A DNA stretch of 64,000 bases, taken from positions 112,319-176,318 of the forward strand of contig JAQWOH010000047.1 of the NCBI GenBank assembly GCA_029245955.1. The letters are read 5' to 3'. Each line of letters starts with the position of its first letter. The first letter of the stretch is position 1. The notes beneath the pieces are model-generated. The model was not told the origin of the DNA and made no database searches. It saw only the letters and a program-made list of their open reading frames with translations. Source of the stretch: Fuerstiella sp. GTDB taxonomy: Bacteria; Planctomycetota; Planctomycetia; Planctomycetales; Planctomycetaceae. Shown one piece after another: positions 17,735-28,044 of this stretch. The translations under genes were made by a program, and so were the position numbers.

Positions 17735-17765
17735 TTCGACCGGATGGCAAAGTTGACTGCAGAAT

Positions 17766-19181
17766 TTATCCCATCAACTCGGGAATCGGTTTGCCGTGTT
17801 CGACAATACGCGTGGGGCGACCGTTGAAGTCATTGATGAAAACGTTGGAAGAATCGATGCCCAGGTGGTGGTAGATGGTTGCCAGAAAATCATCGGCGCT
17901 GCAGATGCGTTCGATGGAATCTTCGCCGCGTTTATCCGTCGCACCGATAAAACGTCCGGTTTCGATACCGCCGCCGGCCCAGATATTTGAAAACGCTCGC
18001 GGCCAGTGATCTCGACCGGGCTGTCGAGTTCCCGCCGGAGAACTGGCATTGCCGGCGCCGGTACTGGGCTGGTGGCTGATTTTCGGAGTTCGACCGAATT
18101 CCCCGGTCACTACCACCAGAACTCGCTTGTCCAGACCACGGTCGTAGATGTCTTCAATCAATGCCGAAACCGCCTGGTCATACGCTGCGGCACGGAAACG
18201 CAGAGCGTCAAAGACGTGATGATTGACGGCGTGATCGTCCCAGTTGCTAACTCGGCCGCACAGTGGCCCTCGCAGACTACTGGTCAGAACTTCGACACCG
18301 GATTCCACCAGGCGGCGAGCCAGCAGCAACTGCTGTCCCCAGCTGTTGCGGCCGTAGCGGTCGCGGGTGGCGTCGTCTTCTTTGGTCAGATCGAATGCTT
18401 CTTTCGTCTTTGGGTTTGTCAGCAGCGTCATGGCCTGAGTTTCGAATTCGTCCAGGGCCTGCAGTTCGCCGGCCTGGTCAAAGGCGCGTTCCAGGGTGTC
18501 CAGATTCTGGCGCAGTGACGAACGCCGACTCAGATGCTTGATTTCGCTGGCATCCGACAGGCCGATGTTGGGCACCACGAAATTCGGTTTGTTCGGATCG
18601 CCGGTCACGGAAAACGGTGAATAGGCATCGCCCAGATAAGCGGGCCCGGCATATGACGTCGGTGGACTGACGCCAACATACAAAGGCAGCGGGTTGGACC
18701 GAGGACCTTCCTGAGAACGCAGGTAATTAGTAACCGACATCCAGTCGGGCAGACGTGGTTTGGGTTTGTCTCGAGTGTCCGAATCACCAGACAGCATCTG
18801 CATCGATCCGGCCGGATGACCACCAGCCGTCTGACGCATGGATCGCAGGACGGTGAACTTGTCCGCAATCTTTGCCTGCAGCGGAAGCAGTTCTGTGAAA
18901 TCCAGACCGGGCACCTTGGTCGGAATGATGTCGAACGGTCCGCGATATTCCGAGCCTGCGTTGGGCTTGGGATCATAGGTGTCGATGTGAGAACAGCCGC
19001 CTGGCTTCCAGACCATGATGACCGCTGTCTTTTCATCGTCGCTTTTCGCAGGAGTGGCTGCACGCAGACGCAGCACTCCCGGCAGACTAAGTGACGCAAA
19101 GCCAGCGAGTCCCATTTTCATGAAGCCTCGGCGATTTCCTGGTCCGGGACAGATTGATGACGCGTTAAAAGGATGACTCAT
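17766..19181 (-). CDS. DUF1501 protein (Tat-exported, sulfatase-like superfamily)
   Basis: A 471-residue protein of the DUF1501 family, very abundant in planctomycetes and related to the alkaline phosphatase/sulfatase fold. The Tat signal NRRGFMKMGLAGFASLSLPG lies at residues 17-36. Family landmarks are MVWKPGGCSHIDTYDPKPN, MRQTAGGHPAGS, and VVVTGEFGRTPK near the C-terminus. The biochemical role is not established. Its start overlaps the stop of the PPC-domain gene by 4 bp. With that gene and the PSD1 gene it forms the usual planctomycete operon. Confidence 0.9.
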   Translation of the reverse strand: MSHPFNASSICPGPGNRRGFMKMGLAGFASLSLPGVLRLRAATPAKSDDEKTAVIMVWKPGGCSHIDTYDPKPNAGSEYRGPFDIIPTKVPGLDFTELLPLQAKIADKFTVLRSMRQTAGGHPAGSMQMLSGDSDTRDKPKPRLPDWMSVTNYLRSQEGPRSNPLPLYVGVSPPTSYAGPAYLGDAYSPFSVTGDPNKPNFVVPNIGLSDASEIKHLSRRSSLRQNLDTLERAFDQAGELQALDEFETQAMTLLTNPKTKEAFDLTKEDDATRDRYGRNSWGQQLLLARRLVESGVEVLTSSLRGPLCGRVSNWDDHAVNHHVFDALRFRAAAYDQAVSALIEDIYDRGLDKRVLVVVTGEFGRTPKISHQPSTGAGNASSPAGTRQPGRDHWPRAFSNIWAGGGIETGRFIGATDKRGEDSIERICSADDFLATIYHHLGIDSSNVFINDFNGRPTRIVEHGKPIPELMG

Positions 19182-21481
19182 TTTTTTTCAGCCTCTTCCG
19201 CTGGTTTGACGCGGATCGCAATGGGTGTCGACACAACGATGTCGACAATATCCTTGGGCGCGGCCTTCGTCGTCGCCGCTTTCAGTTGTTTGTCTGCCAC
19301 TGCCACGGCCGCCTCAGCAGACTTCTGTTTGGCCACAGCCTCCTGCGCGGATTTCAAGACTTCGGCTTTCTGTTCGTCCGGGGCTGTCTTCACAGCTTCG
19401 GCAAGATCCTTTGCTTCGAGTGCCGATGCTTCTGCGTTTCTCCTGGCAGCTTCCAGAACGGATTCCGCTGCGACGACAGCCTGTGGATGATATCGGTATT
19501 TGGCGACCGGGCTGCCATAAAAAGCGATCACATAATCGCCCGGCGGGGTTTTCAATTTGGCCAGATCCAGGACAGCTTCAGCAGCATCCGCATCCAGCGG
19601 AATATCAAAGGCAGGAGTCTTTTCAAACCCTGCCCCGAAAGTCTTCAACGACGTATTCGCTCCTGAGAATTCGCAGCGGCGAGTCTGTACCAGTGGAATC
19701 GTCAGCTTCTGTCCGGCCGAGACTTCCCAGACTTTGTCTTCCGCAGGGGCGATTGTCAGTGGAGCGAACTCGGAATCGCACACGGACACCGGCACGTCCG
19801 CCAGCAGTCTCGGACTGGGGATTTCGCTCCATGCATTCGGCACGGGCCACGCCATCGATGCCATACGACCGGGACGAGTGACAGTCTGTCCGTCGATGGT
19901 GGCTCGTGCGAAGAAGTTCGCGCTGGTCAACCCCTGAGGAGCGTTCTGATCAGCTGTGATCAGCATGATGCCGCGAGATTTTCCGACAGGTATCTTCAGT
20001 CCTGTCGCCGTGACTCCGTCCGGCAGGTTTTCCATGATCAATTCAACTTCACCATCGAATCCGTCTCGTCGGACAACAACAACTTCAAATGGCATTGTCG
20101 CGCCGCCGCGAAGTGCGATTGGTTTTGACAGAGCGTTGCGGTCCCCGTTTCGCAACGTCATGTGCAGAGCCCATCCGACCACGGCGAAATCGGGAGATGC
20201 TTTACGGACAATCAGTCGATACACGTTCTTTGGATCATTACGTGTGCCGCCGAACAGATCAGACAACTGCAGTCGGTGTACTCCGTTCTCCTTGATTTCG
20301 ATCTTGCCAATGATGTCTGCGGATCCGGCGTTGTACGGCGGGCCGTCGTAAGAGTAACCGTTACTGGAGACCTTGACGGGGCTGGGGATATCGCTGAGTT
20401 CCACAAGGTCGGTCACCTTTTCGTCGGCTCCGTCACCGCTGACGTGCTGAACAACGATGGATGGATCGGTGGGCAGACCGAATCTTTCGGACGCGACTTC
20501 CACCCACCACACTTCGCCTTTCTTCCCGGTGAATTCGAATGTGTCAACATCCGCAGCGGGAAAAAAGTTTCCGGAGATGTCACAGGGCAGAGTGATCTTC
20601 TGAGCGTGAGCATGTTTGTTATTGGGTTCTGTTTCAGCAACAACGGCATCATCACTCAGGCCGGTCGGCGGCCATGAGAACGAGCTGACAGTCTTCGTTG
20701 CGGGAAGACGTGGTATGGATTCGTCGCCGGACGCTTCCTGCAGTACGAGGCGGTAAAAGTATTCCTGACTGCCATTGAAGGTCAGGTCATGCACTTTGAT
20801 GACGTACCTGCCAGCCTCCGGTGCTGTGAAGTCAATCGCCCCGCCGCGGCGTTCCACCTGCAGGTCGTTGCCCTTTGCGTCTGCCACAATCAACACGGGA
20901 TTTAGCTTGGAATCGATTCTTTTTGCCGCGCAGTCAACGACGATACGCTGCCTTTTCTGTGCCTCGAACGCGTAATGATCAACCGCCTGTTTCGTCATGG
21001 TCGCATTGCAGACAGAATTCACCGTGACGGCCATGGCGGTGTCCACCGACGTATTGGGTTCGACACGGGTCGTTTCCGGCAAAACGCCAACGTTGAAGAC
21101 TCGCGACGATGAAACACCAAGCCGTGTCATTACTCGGGCCTCGTGAATACCGGTGGGGCAGTCCGCTGAGATTGTCACCACGTACTTGTTCGTAACAGGC
21201 TGACCGTTGTCGTCCAGCTTCTGCACAGCGGTAATCCCGCGGTGTGAGAAACTCAGTTCGTCAGCGTCTTCGAAGTTCTGCCCCGTGATCGTAACTTCAA
21301 CGATGGTTCCGACCTGACCGCCCATTGGCAATGTGGTCATGAGGCGCGGAGCCGGAAGGCAGACAGATTGTGCCCATGCTGCTGAGGAGACAAGAATGAC
21401 CGCAACGATGACCTGAACAGCTCCTGTTCCCGAACTCAGGGCCGAGGGGCTTCCAGTAGATTTTGAGGCGTTGTTATGCAT
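19178..21481 (-). CDS. Exported protein with IPT-like and pre-peptidase C-terminal (PPC) domains
   Basis: A 767-residue protein with a signal peptide (hydrophobic run AVQVIVAVILVSSAAWA). It has an IPT/TIG-like domain near residues 45-130 (GTIVEVTITGQNF), PPC-type beta-sandwich domains (YAFEAQKRQRIVVD and VDTFEFTGKKGEVWWVEV), and an Ala/Lys/Glu-rich coiled segment at about 670-745. Such proteins are found with DUF1501 and PSD1 proteins in planctomycetes and are presumed to act in the periplasm on surface polymers. It lies 7 bp after the PSD1 gene and overlaps the DUF1501 gene by 4 bp. Confidence 0.85.
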   Translation of the reverse strand: MHNNASKSTGSPSALSSGTGAVQVIVAVILVSSAAWAQSVCLPAPRLMTTLPMGGQVGTIVEVTITGQNFEDADELSFSHRGITAVQKLDDNGQPVTNKYVVTISADCPTGIHEARVMTRLGVSSSRVFNVGVLPETTRVEPNTSVDTAMAVTVNSVCNATMTKQAVDHYAFEAQKRQRIVVDCAAKRIDSKLNPVLIVADAKGNDLQVERRGGAIDFTAPEAGRYVIKVHDLTFNGSQEYFYRLVLQEASGDESIPRLPATKTVSSFSWPPTGLSDDAVVAETEPNNKHAHAQKITLPCDISGNFFPAADVDTFEFTGKKGEVWWVEVASERFGLPTDPSIVVQHVSGDGADEKVTDLVELSDIPSPVKVSSNGYSYDGPPYNAGSADIIGKIEIKENGVHRLQLSDLFGGTRNDPKNVYRLIVRKASPDFAVVGWALHMTLRNGDRNALSKPIALRGGATMPFEVVVVRRDGFDGEVELIMENLPDGVTATGLKIPVGKSRGIMLITADQNAPQGLTSANFFARATIDGQTVTRPGRMASMAWPVPNAWSEIPSPRLLADVPVSVCDSEFAPLTIAPAEDKVWEVSAGQKLTIPLVQTRRCEFSGANTSLKTFGAGFEKTPAFDIPLDADAAEAVLDLAKLKTPPGDYVIAFYGSPVAKYRYHPQAVVAAESVLEAARRNAEASALEAKDLAEAVKTAPDEQKAEVLKSAQEAVAKQKSAEAAVAVADKQLKAATTKAAPKDIVDIVVSTPIAIRVKPAEEAEKK

Positions 21482-21488
21482 ATTGATA

Positions 21489-23723
21489 TCAGTGGCTAAA
21501 TAAAAATTCCTTTGAATTCATCAACGCCCAGATCAGATCCTGAAAGTTTTCACGAGCTGCCTTCTTTGCGTCGACAGGCTTGCCCTCGGCGTCCGTTGGT
21601 GGCTCGTTCAGATAGTCAAGAGCCGTTTTCAGTTCGCTGTGCTGTGGTTTTCGGAAGAAGGCGGCCATGTACAGGGCCTCTATTTTTTCTTCCGCTGGTA
21701 CGTCGCTGCTGGCAAGACGGGCCGCGCGACCATCCGCCGTTGCCAGCTTGGACTTAATCTCTGACGAATTGATCAGATGCAGGCTCTGCGCAAGGCTGGA
21801 CGATTGAACTCGTTCACATTCGCAGACGCTCTGGCTGTTGGGGCGCCCGAAGACCTGTAGAAACAGGGATGCTTTGTTGTAGCTGTTGTCAGGTAACCCG
21901 ACTGCGCTTGTTCCGGCGGGCAGGTTGGCAAATCTTGTCGTGGCACCCGTCAGGTAATCGATTGCATCCAGTAAGACTTCGGCCTGCAGGCGTCGCGGGT
22001 AATATCGAGAATAATTCTGGCGATCGACGAGGTTATGCTTGTTCGGTGTCGCGCTCAGCTGATAAGCGTTGGACCGGGTGATCGTACGGACCAGATCCTT
22101 CAGATCAAATCCGCTGCCGATGAAGTGCTGTTCCAGAGCCGTCAGAAGTTCAGGATTTGTGGGTGGATTGGTGTCGCGAATGTCGTCTTCCGGTTCAATC
22201 AGACCACGATTAAAGAAGTGCTTCCAGTATCGATTAACGAGCGATTTGGCGAAAAATGGATTATCTTCGGCACTCATCCAGTCGGCCAGCCGCAGGCGAG
22301 GATCTTCATCCGCGCCAATCTGTCCGACATCGTCGCCGAACGCGGCAGGTTTCAGTGACTCGTTCGTCTTGACATTCTTTGCTGCGGCGATGCCACGCTT
22401 ATGAAAAATCAAATCCTCGCCACGCGTGTCTGTGGGTTTGCGTCCGACCTGGCTGAAGAACGCCGACAAGCTGTAGTAATCGTCCTGACTCCAGCGTTCA
22501 AACGGATGATGGTGACATTGAGCACACTGCATCCGCACGCCCAGGAACAGCTGTGCTACATCTTCCAGCTGCTGTTTTGGTTCCTTCACTCGCTTGTACC
22601 ACGCCACGGGTGGATTGCCGATCACAGTTCCCGTGGCCGCCAGCAGTTCTCGCACAATCTGATCGTACGACACGTTGGCCAGCAGGCTGTCCCGAATCCA
22701 CGCGTGGAATGCAAAGTTGGAAGTGATATCGCTGGCGTCATCTCGACGGTTCTTCAGCAATGATGTCCACTTGTTGGCAAAAAAATCAGCGTAATTCGGG
22801 CTTTGCAGCAGAGCATCAATAAGCTGATCTCGCTTGTTCTCATCGGTGCTGGCGAAGAAAGCTGCCGCTTCTTCTTCGGTGGGCAGTCGTCCTGCGATGT
22901 CCAGTGATACTCGTCGAATAAAAGTAGCGTCGTCGCAGACGACTGATGCTGGAATGCCTATCTGCTTCAGATTGGCAAAGACATGGTCGTCGACAAAGTT
23001 GTTTGCGACCGGCAGATTTTCGACGGGAGCCCCCAGCGGAACAGCGGCCGTAAATACGGTGGCCTGACCCTGATACCTCAGCATCACCGCCACTTTTCCG
23101 GGGATGTCCTGAATCTGCACCATCCCCGCCGCAGAGACATGAGCCATTGCCTCGTCGTTGGATTCAAACAGCGCCAGCGCAGTAATGTCACGAATACTGC
23201 CGTCGGAATATTTCGCCAGCGCTTGAAGCTGCTGTTGTCCATTTCGTTCCACCACACCACGTTCCGGGATGACCTCAACGGAAACAAGATCGGGATCTTC
23301 GACGTCCGCATAAGGCGTGCCCTGTTCGATCCATTCGCGAAGCAGTGCAAGGTGCTTCGAATTTCGTGGCAGACGGGCGCCACCGCCATGCGGTTTCTGT
23401 CCCGACGCTTTCATCAACAGCAGACTGCGTTCGGGAGCTGCCCGAAACAGTCTGCGGCCACGTCCTTCCTTGACCAGACTCTCGTAATCCTGCTGTGGTT
23501 CAAACCCCAGCAGGGAAAGTTGAAACCCGTTTTGTCCACCGCCGGCTTTGGCATGACAGGCGCCCGAGTTACACCCGGCTTTGGTCAGCACGGGCATGAC
23601 GTCGTTCACAAAACTGATTGACTCTGCACAAAGTCCCGGCGCAGCAAACGCAGATACCGCGACAATCATGCCGACGCGCAGAAAAACAGGGTGCTGGATG
23701 GTTCGTTCAGCGCGGGCCACCAT
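21489..23723 (-). CDS. PSCyt1-BIG2-DUF1549-DUF1553 (PSD1) cytochrome protein
   Basis: About 744 residues in the common planctomycete order: a signal peptide; a PSCyt1 heme-like domain with CNSGACH; a Big-2 Ig-like domain (SVEVIPERGVVERNGQQQ); a DUF1549 domain ending in MQCAQCHHHP with a second CxxCH; and a C-terminal DUF1553 domain (NPFFAKSLVNRYWKHFFNRG). The start ATG at 23723 has GGAAA upstream; a TTG at 23756 is the alternative. It is the first gene of the operon with the PPC and DUF1501 genes. Function is unproven; a role in redox-linked polysaccharide breakdown has been proposed for the group. Confidence 0.9.
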   Translation of the reverse strand: MVARAERTIQHPVFLRVGMIVAVSAFAAPGLCAESISFVNDVMPVLTKAGCNSGACHAKAGGGQNGFQLSLLGFEPQQDYESLVKEGRGRRLFRAAPERSLLLMKASGQKPHGGGARLPRNSKHLALLREWIEQGTPYADVEDPDLVSVEVIPERGVVERNGQQQLQALAKYSDGSIRDITALALFESNDEAMAHVSAAGMVQIQDIPGKVAVMLRYQGQATVFTAAVPLGAPVENLPVANNFVDDHVFANLKQIGIPASVVCDDATFIRRVSLDIAGRLPTEEEAAAFFASTDENKRDQLIDALLQSPNYADFFANKWTSLLKNRRDDASDITSNFAFHAWIRDSLLANVSYDQIVRELLAATGTVIGNPPVAWYKRVKEPKQQLEDVAQLFLGVRMQCAQCHHHPFERWSQDDYYSLSAFFSQVGRKPTDTRGEDLIFHKRGIAAAKNVKTNESLKPAAFGDDVGQIGADEDPRLRLADWMSAEDNPFFAKSLVNRYWKHFFNRGLIEPEDDIRDTNPPTNPELLTALEQHFIGSGFDLKDLVRTITRSNAYQLSATPNKHNLVDRQNYSRYYPRRLQAEVLLDAIDYLTGATTRFANLPAGTSAVGLPDNSYNKASLFLQVFGRPNSQSVCECERVQSSSLAQSLHLINSSEIKSKLATADGRAARLASSDVPAEEKIEALYMAAFFRKPQHSELKTALDYLNEPPTDAEGKPVDAKKAARENFQDLIWALMNSKEFLFSH

Positions 23724-23979
23724 GTCGTTTCCGATTGAGGCCAATTGTGGACGCAACAGTCAGGATAGACGGCTGCAGTGTGAGGTAGGGAAAACGGCGG
23801 GAATCCGGTCGATACAGGTAATCACTGGACTGTCAGATACTACCGCACAGGAAAACCACAGTCCACCTTCAATTCACATTGCAACGCCCCTCGGAAGATG
23901 TGTTTGTCAGATGTGGTAGATTGGAGTGGATTGCGAGTCCGCGAAAAAGGTCTGTGTTTCCAGCAATTCGCCGGTTGCA

Positions 23980-24830
23980 TCAGAATTCACCGACGGTTTC
24001 ACCACCCTGAATCGTGGCGAGCGAACGATACCGTCCCTGGCCGATATTCTCGCTGATGAAACGAGCTGAGCTGTCTTCCGGTGTGAACTGGGCGCTACCC
24101 ACGTGCCGACTGCTGAAATTATCGAAGTGGGCGATGCGATCATTCGGAACGTGATCTGCAGAACCAGGAATTCGTTGAAATGCTTCTGCGCCTTCAGCGA
24201 CCATGCCCGGCCATGTCGAAAATCATCCCTGAACTGCGTTCGTCCGCCGCTCACCTAACAAAAAACGTGTTTGTCGCACCGTCGACAATGTCACTAATCC
24301 TCACTTTGCTGTTGTGGTGAAATACGCTGTCACTTGTGCACTGACCTGACGACAGTACCGGAGGAGTGCCGGCCGCATTTTCGCATCCATGCAGGTCGTC
24401 AGTACCAAAGAAGCCGATATCGTTGGCCGTGGGATGCTCGGCCAGCACAGTTCCGGGCCTGCTTTCGTGTTCGATCATCCACTTGTCCGGCTTGGGATCA
24501 GATGGACACTGCCATGCTGTCAACACTGTGTCGATGAACGGAACGTTGATCGGATCGTGAATTGAGTAATCAGCGTCAAACCTTTGATACAAAGGTGTCT
24601 GATCCAGATAAGGCAGAATTATCGCGCCCCAGCCGGCACCATTCAGCCCGTCGTGGGCACTGTGTGAACCATTGCCAACCGCGATTCATCCCGGAGGAAA
24701 GGCGCGGTGTACGTCGTGCTGCTTCCCGAGCCTGCTGGACGGCAGGCAGGAACAGGGCGGTCAGAACTGCAATGATCGCATTTACGACAGGCAGCTTGAT
24801 CAATGTAACCCGCCTTCAGGGGCAGGATCT
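23980..24830 (-). pseudogene. Decayed DUF1559 (type II pilin-like, H-X9-DG) gene
   Basis: Fragments in different minus-strand frames line up with the DUF1559 family. The N-terminal pilin motif appears as [16 protein letters not shown] then [15 protein letters not shown] (24730-24810); a middle part contains WQCPSDPKPDK and ISDIVDGATNT (24251-24592); the C-terminal DFSSRH-like motif is present as HFDNFSSRHVGSAQF with ARFISENI (23980-24130). The pilin motif has lost a base (PEGG-F-TLI is broken), several frames are joined by shifts, and a large part of the middle is missing. Length is far below the usual ~330 residues. DUF1559 genes are highly multicopy in planctomycetes, so loss of one copy is unsurprising. 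Confidence 0.75.
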
Positions 24831-25805
24831 GTTGATGTTCATGGAATTGTATGGGCGAAAAGTGCAAATGCGATTTCATGTATTCAAAGTTCCGGCCGCT
24901 GCACCTCGGAAACCACTGGTGCGATTGCAGAACGTGACCTGACCTGCGGGACGACAAATGCAACCGGGCCGCAGCTGGATGCGACGGCGGCCGACTGTTG
25001 GTCGGTGCTGAATACACGGTACAGACAGCAACGATTACGAATCGAAGACGTACCGAGTGTGCACCAATTGGAGCTGAAGGACTGTCAACAGCGACGACGC
25101 GGCCTCAGGCGGGTGGTTCGCGAGCACTTTGGGGAGTCAGGCACCCATTCGCAGTCTTCACTGGCAATGGCCAGTACGCCCGGTTTCGGTACAACGCTGT
25201 CACAGGCAACTACGGTTGGCGGAGGATCTGCGGCCTGTAACAGAACCTGACAAACAACACAATTGTGTTCAATGCGGCACGTTCTGTTCCGAGGTGTCCG
25301 GGGCGGATGCCTCGCGGCTGTGAAACGGACACGTCCGGCACGAGCACCCGGTCGACGTGGATGTTCCCACAGCCATCGTGGCCGCATTCAGTACATGACA
25401 GTACTGGTGAATGGCCTGGCCGAATACCAGCGCATTGAACGTGGCAGTTGCGCCTGCCACGTTTCATGCAAACGTATACATTTTTGTCTGAAATTACCAC
25501 GACTTCATGCAACTCCGGACGGCGGTTCAATAGGCACGTTCCAATACCTTCTTTAGACGATCGGAGACCGACCAGGCGATGACAGAATTGTCATTTGATG
25601 CGATTTTGATCGTGAATATTTGACTCCCGCAGTAATTGAACACGCCCACGATGCGGGAAAACAGCTGATTCTGCGGAGCACCGACATAGAAACGACTTGC
25701 ACTGAATGGCCGGTCACTCCGGTCGTTGGCCCGGCGTATGTGCTTCGACTATATTCGGCGGATGACGTTTCCGCCTCTGTTTTGATTCAGCAAGAAAAGT
25801 TGACG
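24831..25805. other. Long region without a convincing gene
   Basis: About 975 bp. The plus-strand frame ending at 25240 (80 codons) has a slightly gene-like tail (RYNAVTGNYGWRRICGL), and others are short and Cys/Arg rich. No ribosome site, signal peptide or family match supports any of them. Given the decayed DUF1559 gene beside it, this may be eroded former coding DNA. Confidence 0.4.
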
Positions 25806-26513
25806 ATGATCCGATACTTCACGTGCTCATTCGTTGTTCTGGTACTGGCCGCCTGTGGCGTTGCTCAGGATGGCGGTTTTACACCACTTTTCAATGGTGA
25901 AAACTTTGACGGGTGGGAACAGCAGGGTGGCGTTGCTAAATACCGAATCGAAGACGGCGTGATTGTGGGCGAATCTGTCGCTGGTACGCCCAACAGCTTC
26001 ATGTGTACGAAGAAGCTGTACCGAAATTTTGTTCTTGAGTATGAATACAAGTGCGACAACCTGCTGAATTCCGGTGTTCAGTTTCGCAGCAATGTATATG
26101 CCATTGAAGTGGTTGTGGGTGGCACAGGCAGGAATCGGAAGATTGCCGCGGGACGTGTTCACGGCTATCAGGTCGAAATCGACCCGAACAAGCCCAGTCG
26201 TATGTGGAGCGGTGGTATCTACGATGAAGGTCGTCGCGGCTGGCTGTATCCGGGACTTAGCGGTGGTGACGCAGAGGCCTTTACGAAACAGGGACAGGAT
26301 CTTTACAAGCCGGACGAATGGAATTTCGTGAAAGTCGAATGCAATGGTTCTCACATTCGCACGTGGTTAAACGGCAAGGCTCGAGCTGACTTCGAAGACG
26401 ATATGACACCTCAGGGACTTATCGCTTTGCAGGTTCACGGCGTCGGCAAACACCCGGAGGCCGTCGGCAGGAAGATTATGTGGCGCAACCTGCGCATCAA
26501 AGAACTACCATAA
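25806..26513 (+). CDS. DUF1080 (3-keto-disaccharide hydrolase) family exported protein
   Basis: A 235-residue protein with a lipoprotein-like or Sec signal (MIRYFTCSFVVLVLAACGVAQ, LAAC lipobox) and one DUF1080 concanavalin-like domain: FTPLFNGENFDGW, then YRIEDGVIVGES, LLNSGVQFRS, and VEIDPNKPSRMWSGGIYDE. The family includes 3-keto-glucoside hydrolases and is strongly expanded in planctomycetes. The start at 25806 is preferred to an ORF start at 25620 because it creates the signal peptide. It is convergent with the sulfatase gene. Confidence 0.88.
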   Translation: MIRYFTCSFVVLVLAACGVAQDGGFTPLFNGENFDGWEQQGGVAKYRIEDGVIVGESVAGTPNSFMCTKKLYRNFVLEYEYKCDNLLNSGVQFRSNVYAIEVVVGGTGRNRKIAAGRVHGYQVEIDPNKPSRMWSGGIYDEGRRGWLYPGLSGGDAEAFTKQGQDLYKPDEWNFVKVECNGSHIRTWLNGKARADFEDDMTPQGLIALQVHGVGKHPEAVGRKIMWRNLRIKELP

Positions 26514-26551
26514 TGCGGGGCAGCCCGCATGATGATGCGAGCTGACGCTCG
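26514..26551. terminator. Paired hairpins between convergent genes
   Basis: TGCGGG/CCCGCA with a 4-nt loop (26514-26529), immediately after the DUF1080 stop region, and CGAGC/GCTCG with a 4-nt loop (26538-26551) form two compact hairpins between the converging DUF1080 and sulfatase genes. Confidence 0.55.
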
Positions 26552-26598
26552 GAAGGTGATGGTCCGCTCCTGTCGGTCGCTGCAAAACTGAAACGGTG

Positions 26599-28044
26599 TT
26601 ATGGCGACTTCACCCTGAATGTCTTCAGGCGAGCCTTCATTTGTGCGGCCTGCTGCTGCAGCGTGGTTGCATGCTGCGGAGCAATCGCCAGGTTCGTGAA
26701 CTGACCGGGGTCGTTCTTCATGTCGTACAGTTCCTCCGTACCGTCGTTGTATTGCATGTAAGACCAGTCTCTGGTTCGCCACGACGTGCCTTTTGCGAAG
26801 GACAATGCTCCGTTTTTTACTGCGACTGAATGGTCCTGCAGCAGCGGCACCAGACTGGTGCCATGGAGCCCGTCCGGCAGCGACAGGGCTGTCAGTTCGC
26901 ACAGCGTGGGAAACAGGTCTACCAGTTCCACAATGGAATCCGTTCGGCCTGGCTTGAAACCCGGGACGGAAATCAGCAGCGGAACCCGCGTCACCTGCTC
27001 ATGGACATTGTTTTTCTGCCAGAACGTATGATCTCCCAGGTGATATCCGTGATCGCTTGTAAAGACAATTGCCGTCGATTCCCGCAGCCCCAGACGCTCC
27101 AGTTCGTCCACCAGTCGACCGACCTGTTCGTCCATGAACGTCACCGCTGCGTAGTAGGCCGCCCACATGCGTTTCTGATTGTCAGGGTACTTGTCAATTC
27201 CGTTCATCGCAGAGCGGCTGCCGGGCACTCCGAGCTTTGGGATGTCGTCCAGATCGCCGAGACGCTGTTCCGGTACCGTCGTTTTCTGCCATGGATATGT
27301 TGCAAAGTACTGACGTGGCGCAACCATGGGATAATGCGGCCTCACAAACCCGGCGGCGATAAAGAACTGTTCATCACGATGTTTCTGCAACAGTTCGATG
27401 GTTTTGGTGGCCGTTTTGTGATCCGGCTGGTCCGCCCCGCTGCCGTCGTATGCCACCGATACAAACATTCGATGAGGCATCTTTGTGGACTGTCGGCCCT
27501 CCAGTTCGGTCGTGAAAATGTTAAGATTCAGGCAGGCGTAGTTACCGGGAGTGTGCGCTTCGTTGCCTTGCGAATTGAACCGCTCCGTCCACGTCTGCGG
27601 AACATCCTGGCCGTCGGTCCCGGCGATGATGTCCCCCGGAACACGCATGTGGAAGATCTTTCCGATCCGCGCGCTGTAGCGGCCGTTCTGCCGAAAGTGC
27701 TGCCCCAGAGTGACGTTGCCCTTTCCTTTGTAACGGCTGTACATGAACGAGGTTCGCGACGGGCCACAGACGGTGCCCTGGCAATACGCTCGGTCAAAAA
27801 TCAGCGACTGTGAGGCCAGCTTGTCAATGTTGGGGGTTTGACACATCGAGTCGCCGTAGCAGCCGAGCACACTGGCTCGCAGGTCGTCCGACACAATGAA
27901 CAGGACATTCCTGATGCCGGGCCGGTATATCTGGGCCGCCAGTTCTTCACTGAAGCCACCAAGAAGGGCCCACAGCAGACATGCGGTCGGAACTGCGGGG
28001 CATCGAACAGAAGCCGCCGAATTGAATTGATATGCGCCAAACAT
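26599..28044 (-). CDS. Sulfatase, iduronate-2-sulfatase-like (formylglycine type)
   Basis: A 481-residue sulfatase. NVLFIVSDDLRASVLGCYGD provides the first metal-binding Asp pair. CGPSR at 93-97 is the C-x-P-S-R motif in which Cys becomes formylglycine. The later metal site is TAIVFTSDHGYHLGDH, and YDMKNDPGQFTNL closes the domain. A hydrophobic N-terminus (residues 18-36) suggests export. The ATG at 28044 is preceded by AGGAG; the longer frame to 28161 lacks this. It likely removes sulfate from algal-type polysaccharides. No gene for the formylglycine-generating enzyme is in the window. Confidence 0.92.
   Translation of the reverse strand: MFGAYQFNSAASVRCPAVPTACLLWALLGGFSEELAAQIYRPGIRNVLFIVSDDLRASVLGCYGDSMCQTPNIDKLASQSLIFDRAYCQGTVCGPSRTSFMYSRYKGKGNVTLGQHFRQNGRYSARIGKIFHMRVPGDIIAGTDGQDVPQTWTERFNSQGNEAHTPGNYACLNLNIFTTELEGRQSTKMPHRMFVSVAYDGSGADQPDHKTATKTIELLQKHRDEQFFIAAGFVRPHYPMVAPRQYFATYPWQKTTVPEQRLGDLDDIPKLGVPGSRSAMNGIDKYPDNQKRMWAAYYAAVTFMDEQVGRLVDELERLGLRESTAIVFTSDHGYHLGDHTFWQKNNVHEQVTRVPLLISVPGFKPGRTDSIVELVDLFPTLCELTALSLPDGLHGTSLVPLLQDHSVAVKNGALSFAKGTSWRTRDWSYMQYNDGTEELYDMKNDPGQFTNLAIAPQHATTLQQQAAQMKARLKTFRVKSP

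Noticed and set aside
24672..25250. A 192-codon plus-strand open frame
   Set aside because: It overlaps the DUF1559 pseudogene on the other strand and has no ribosome site or recognisable domain. Left as unassigned.
26830..27813. A 327-codon plus-strand open frame
   Set aside because: It lies fully opposite the sulfatase gene, has no domain or signal, and its composition is what the reverse of a coding sequence gives.
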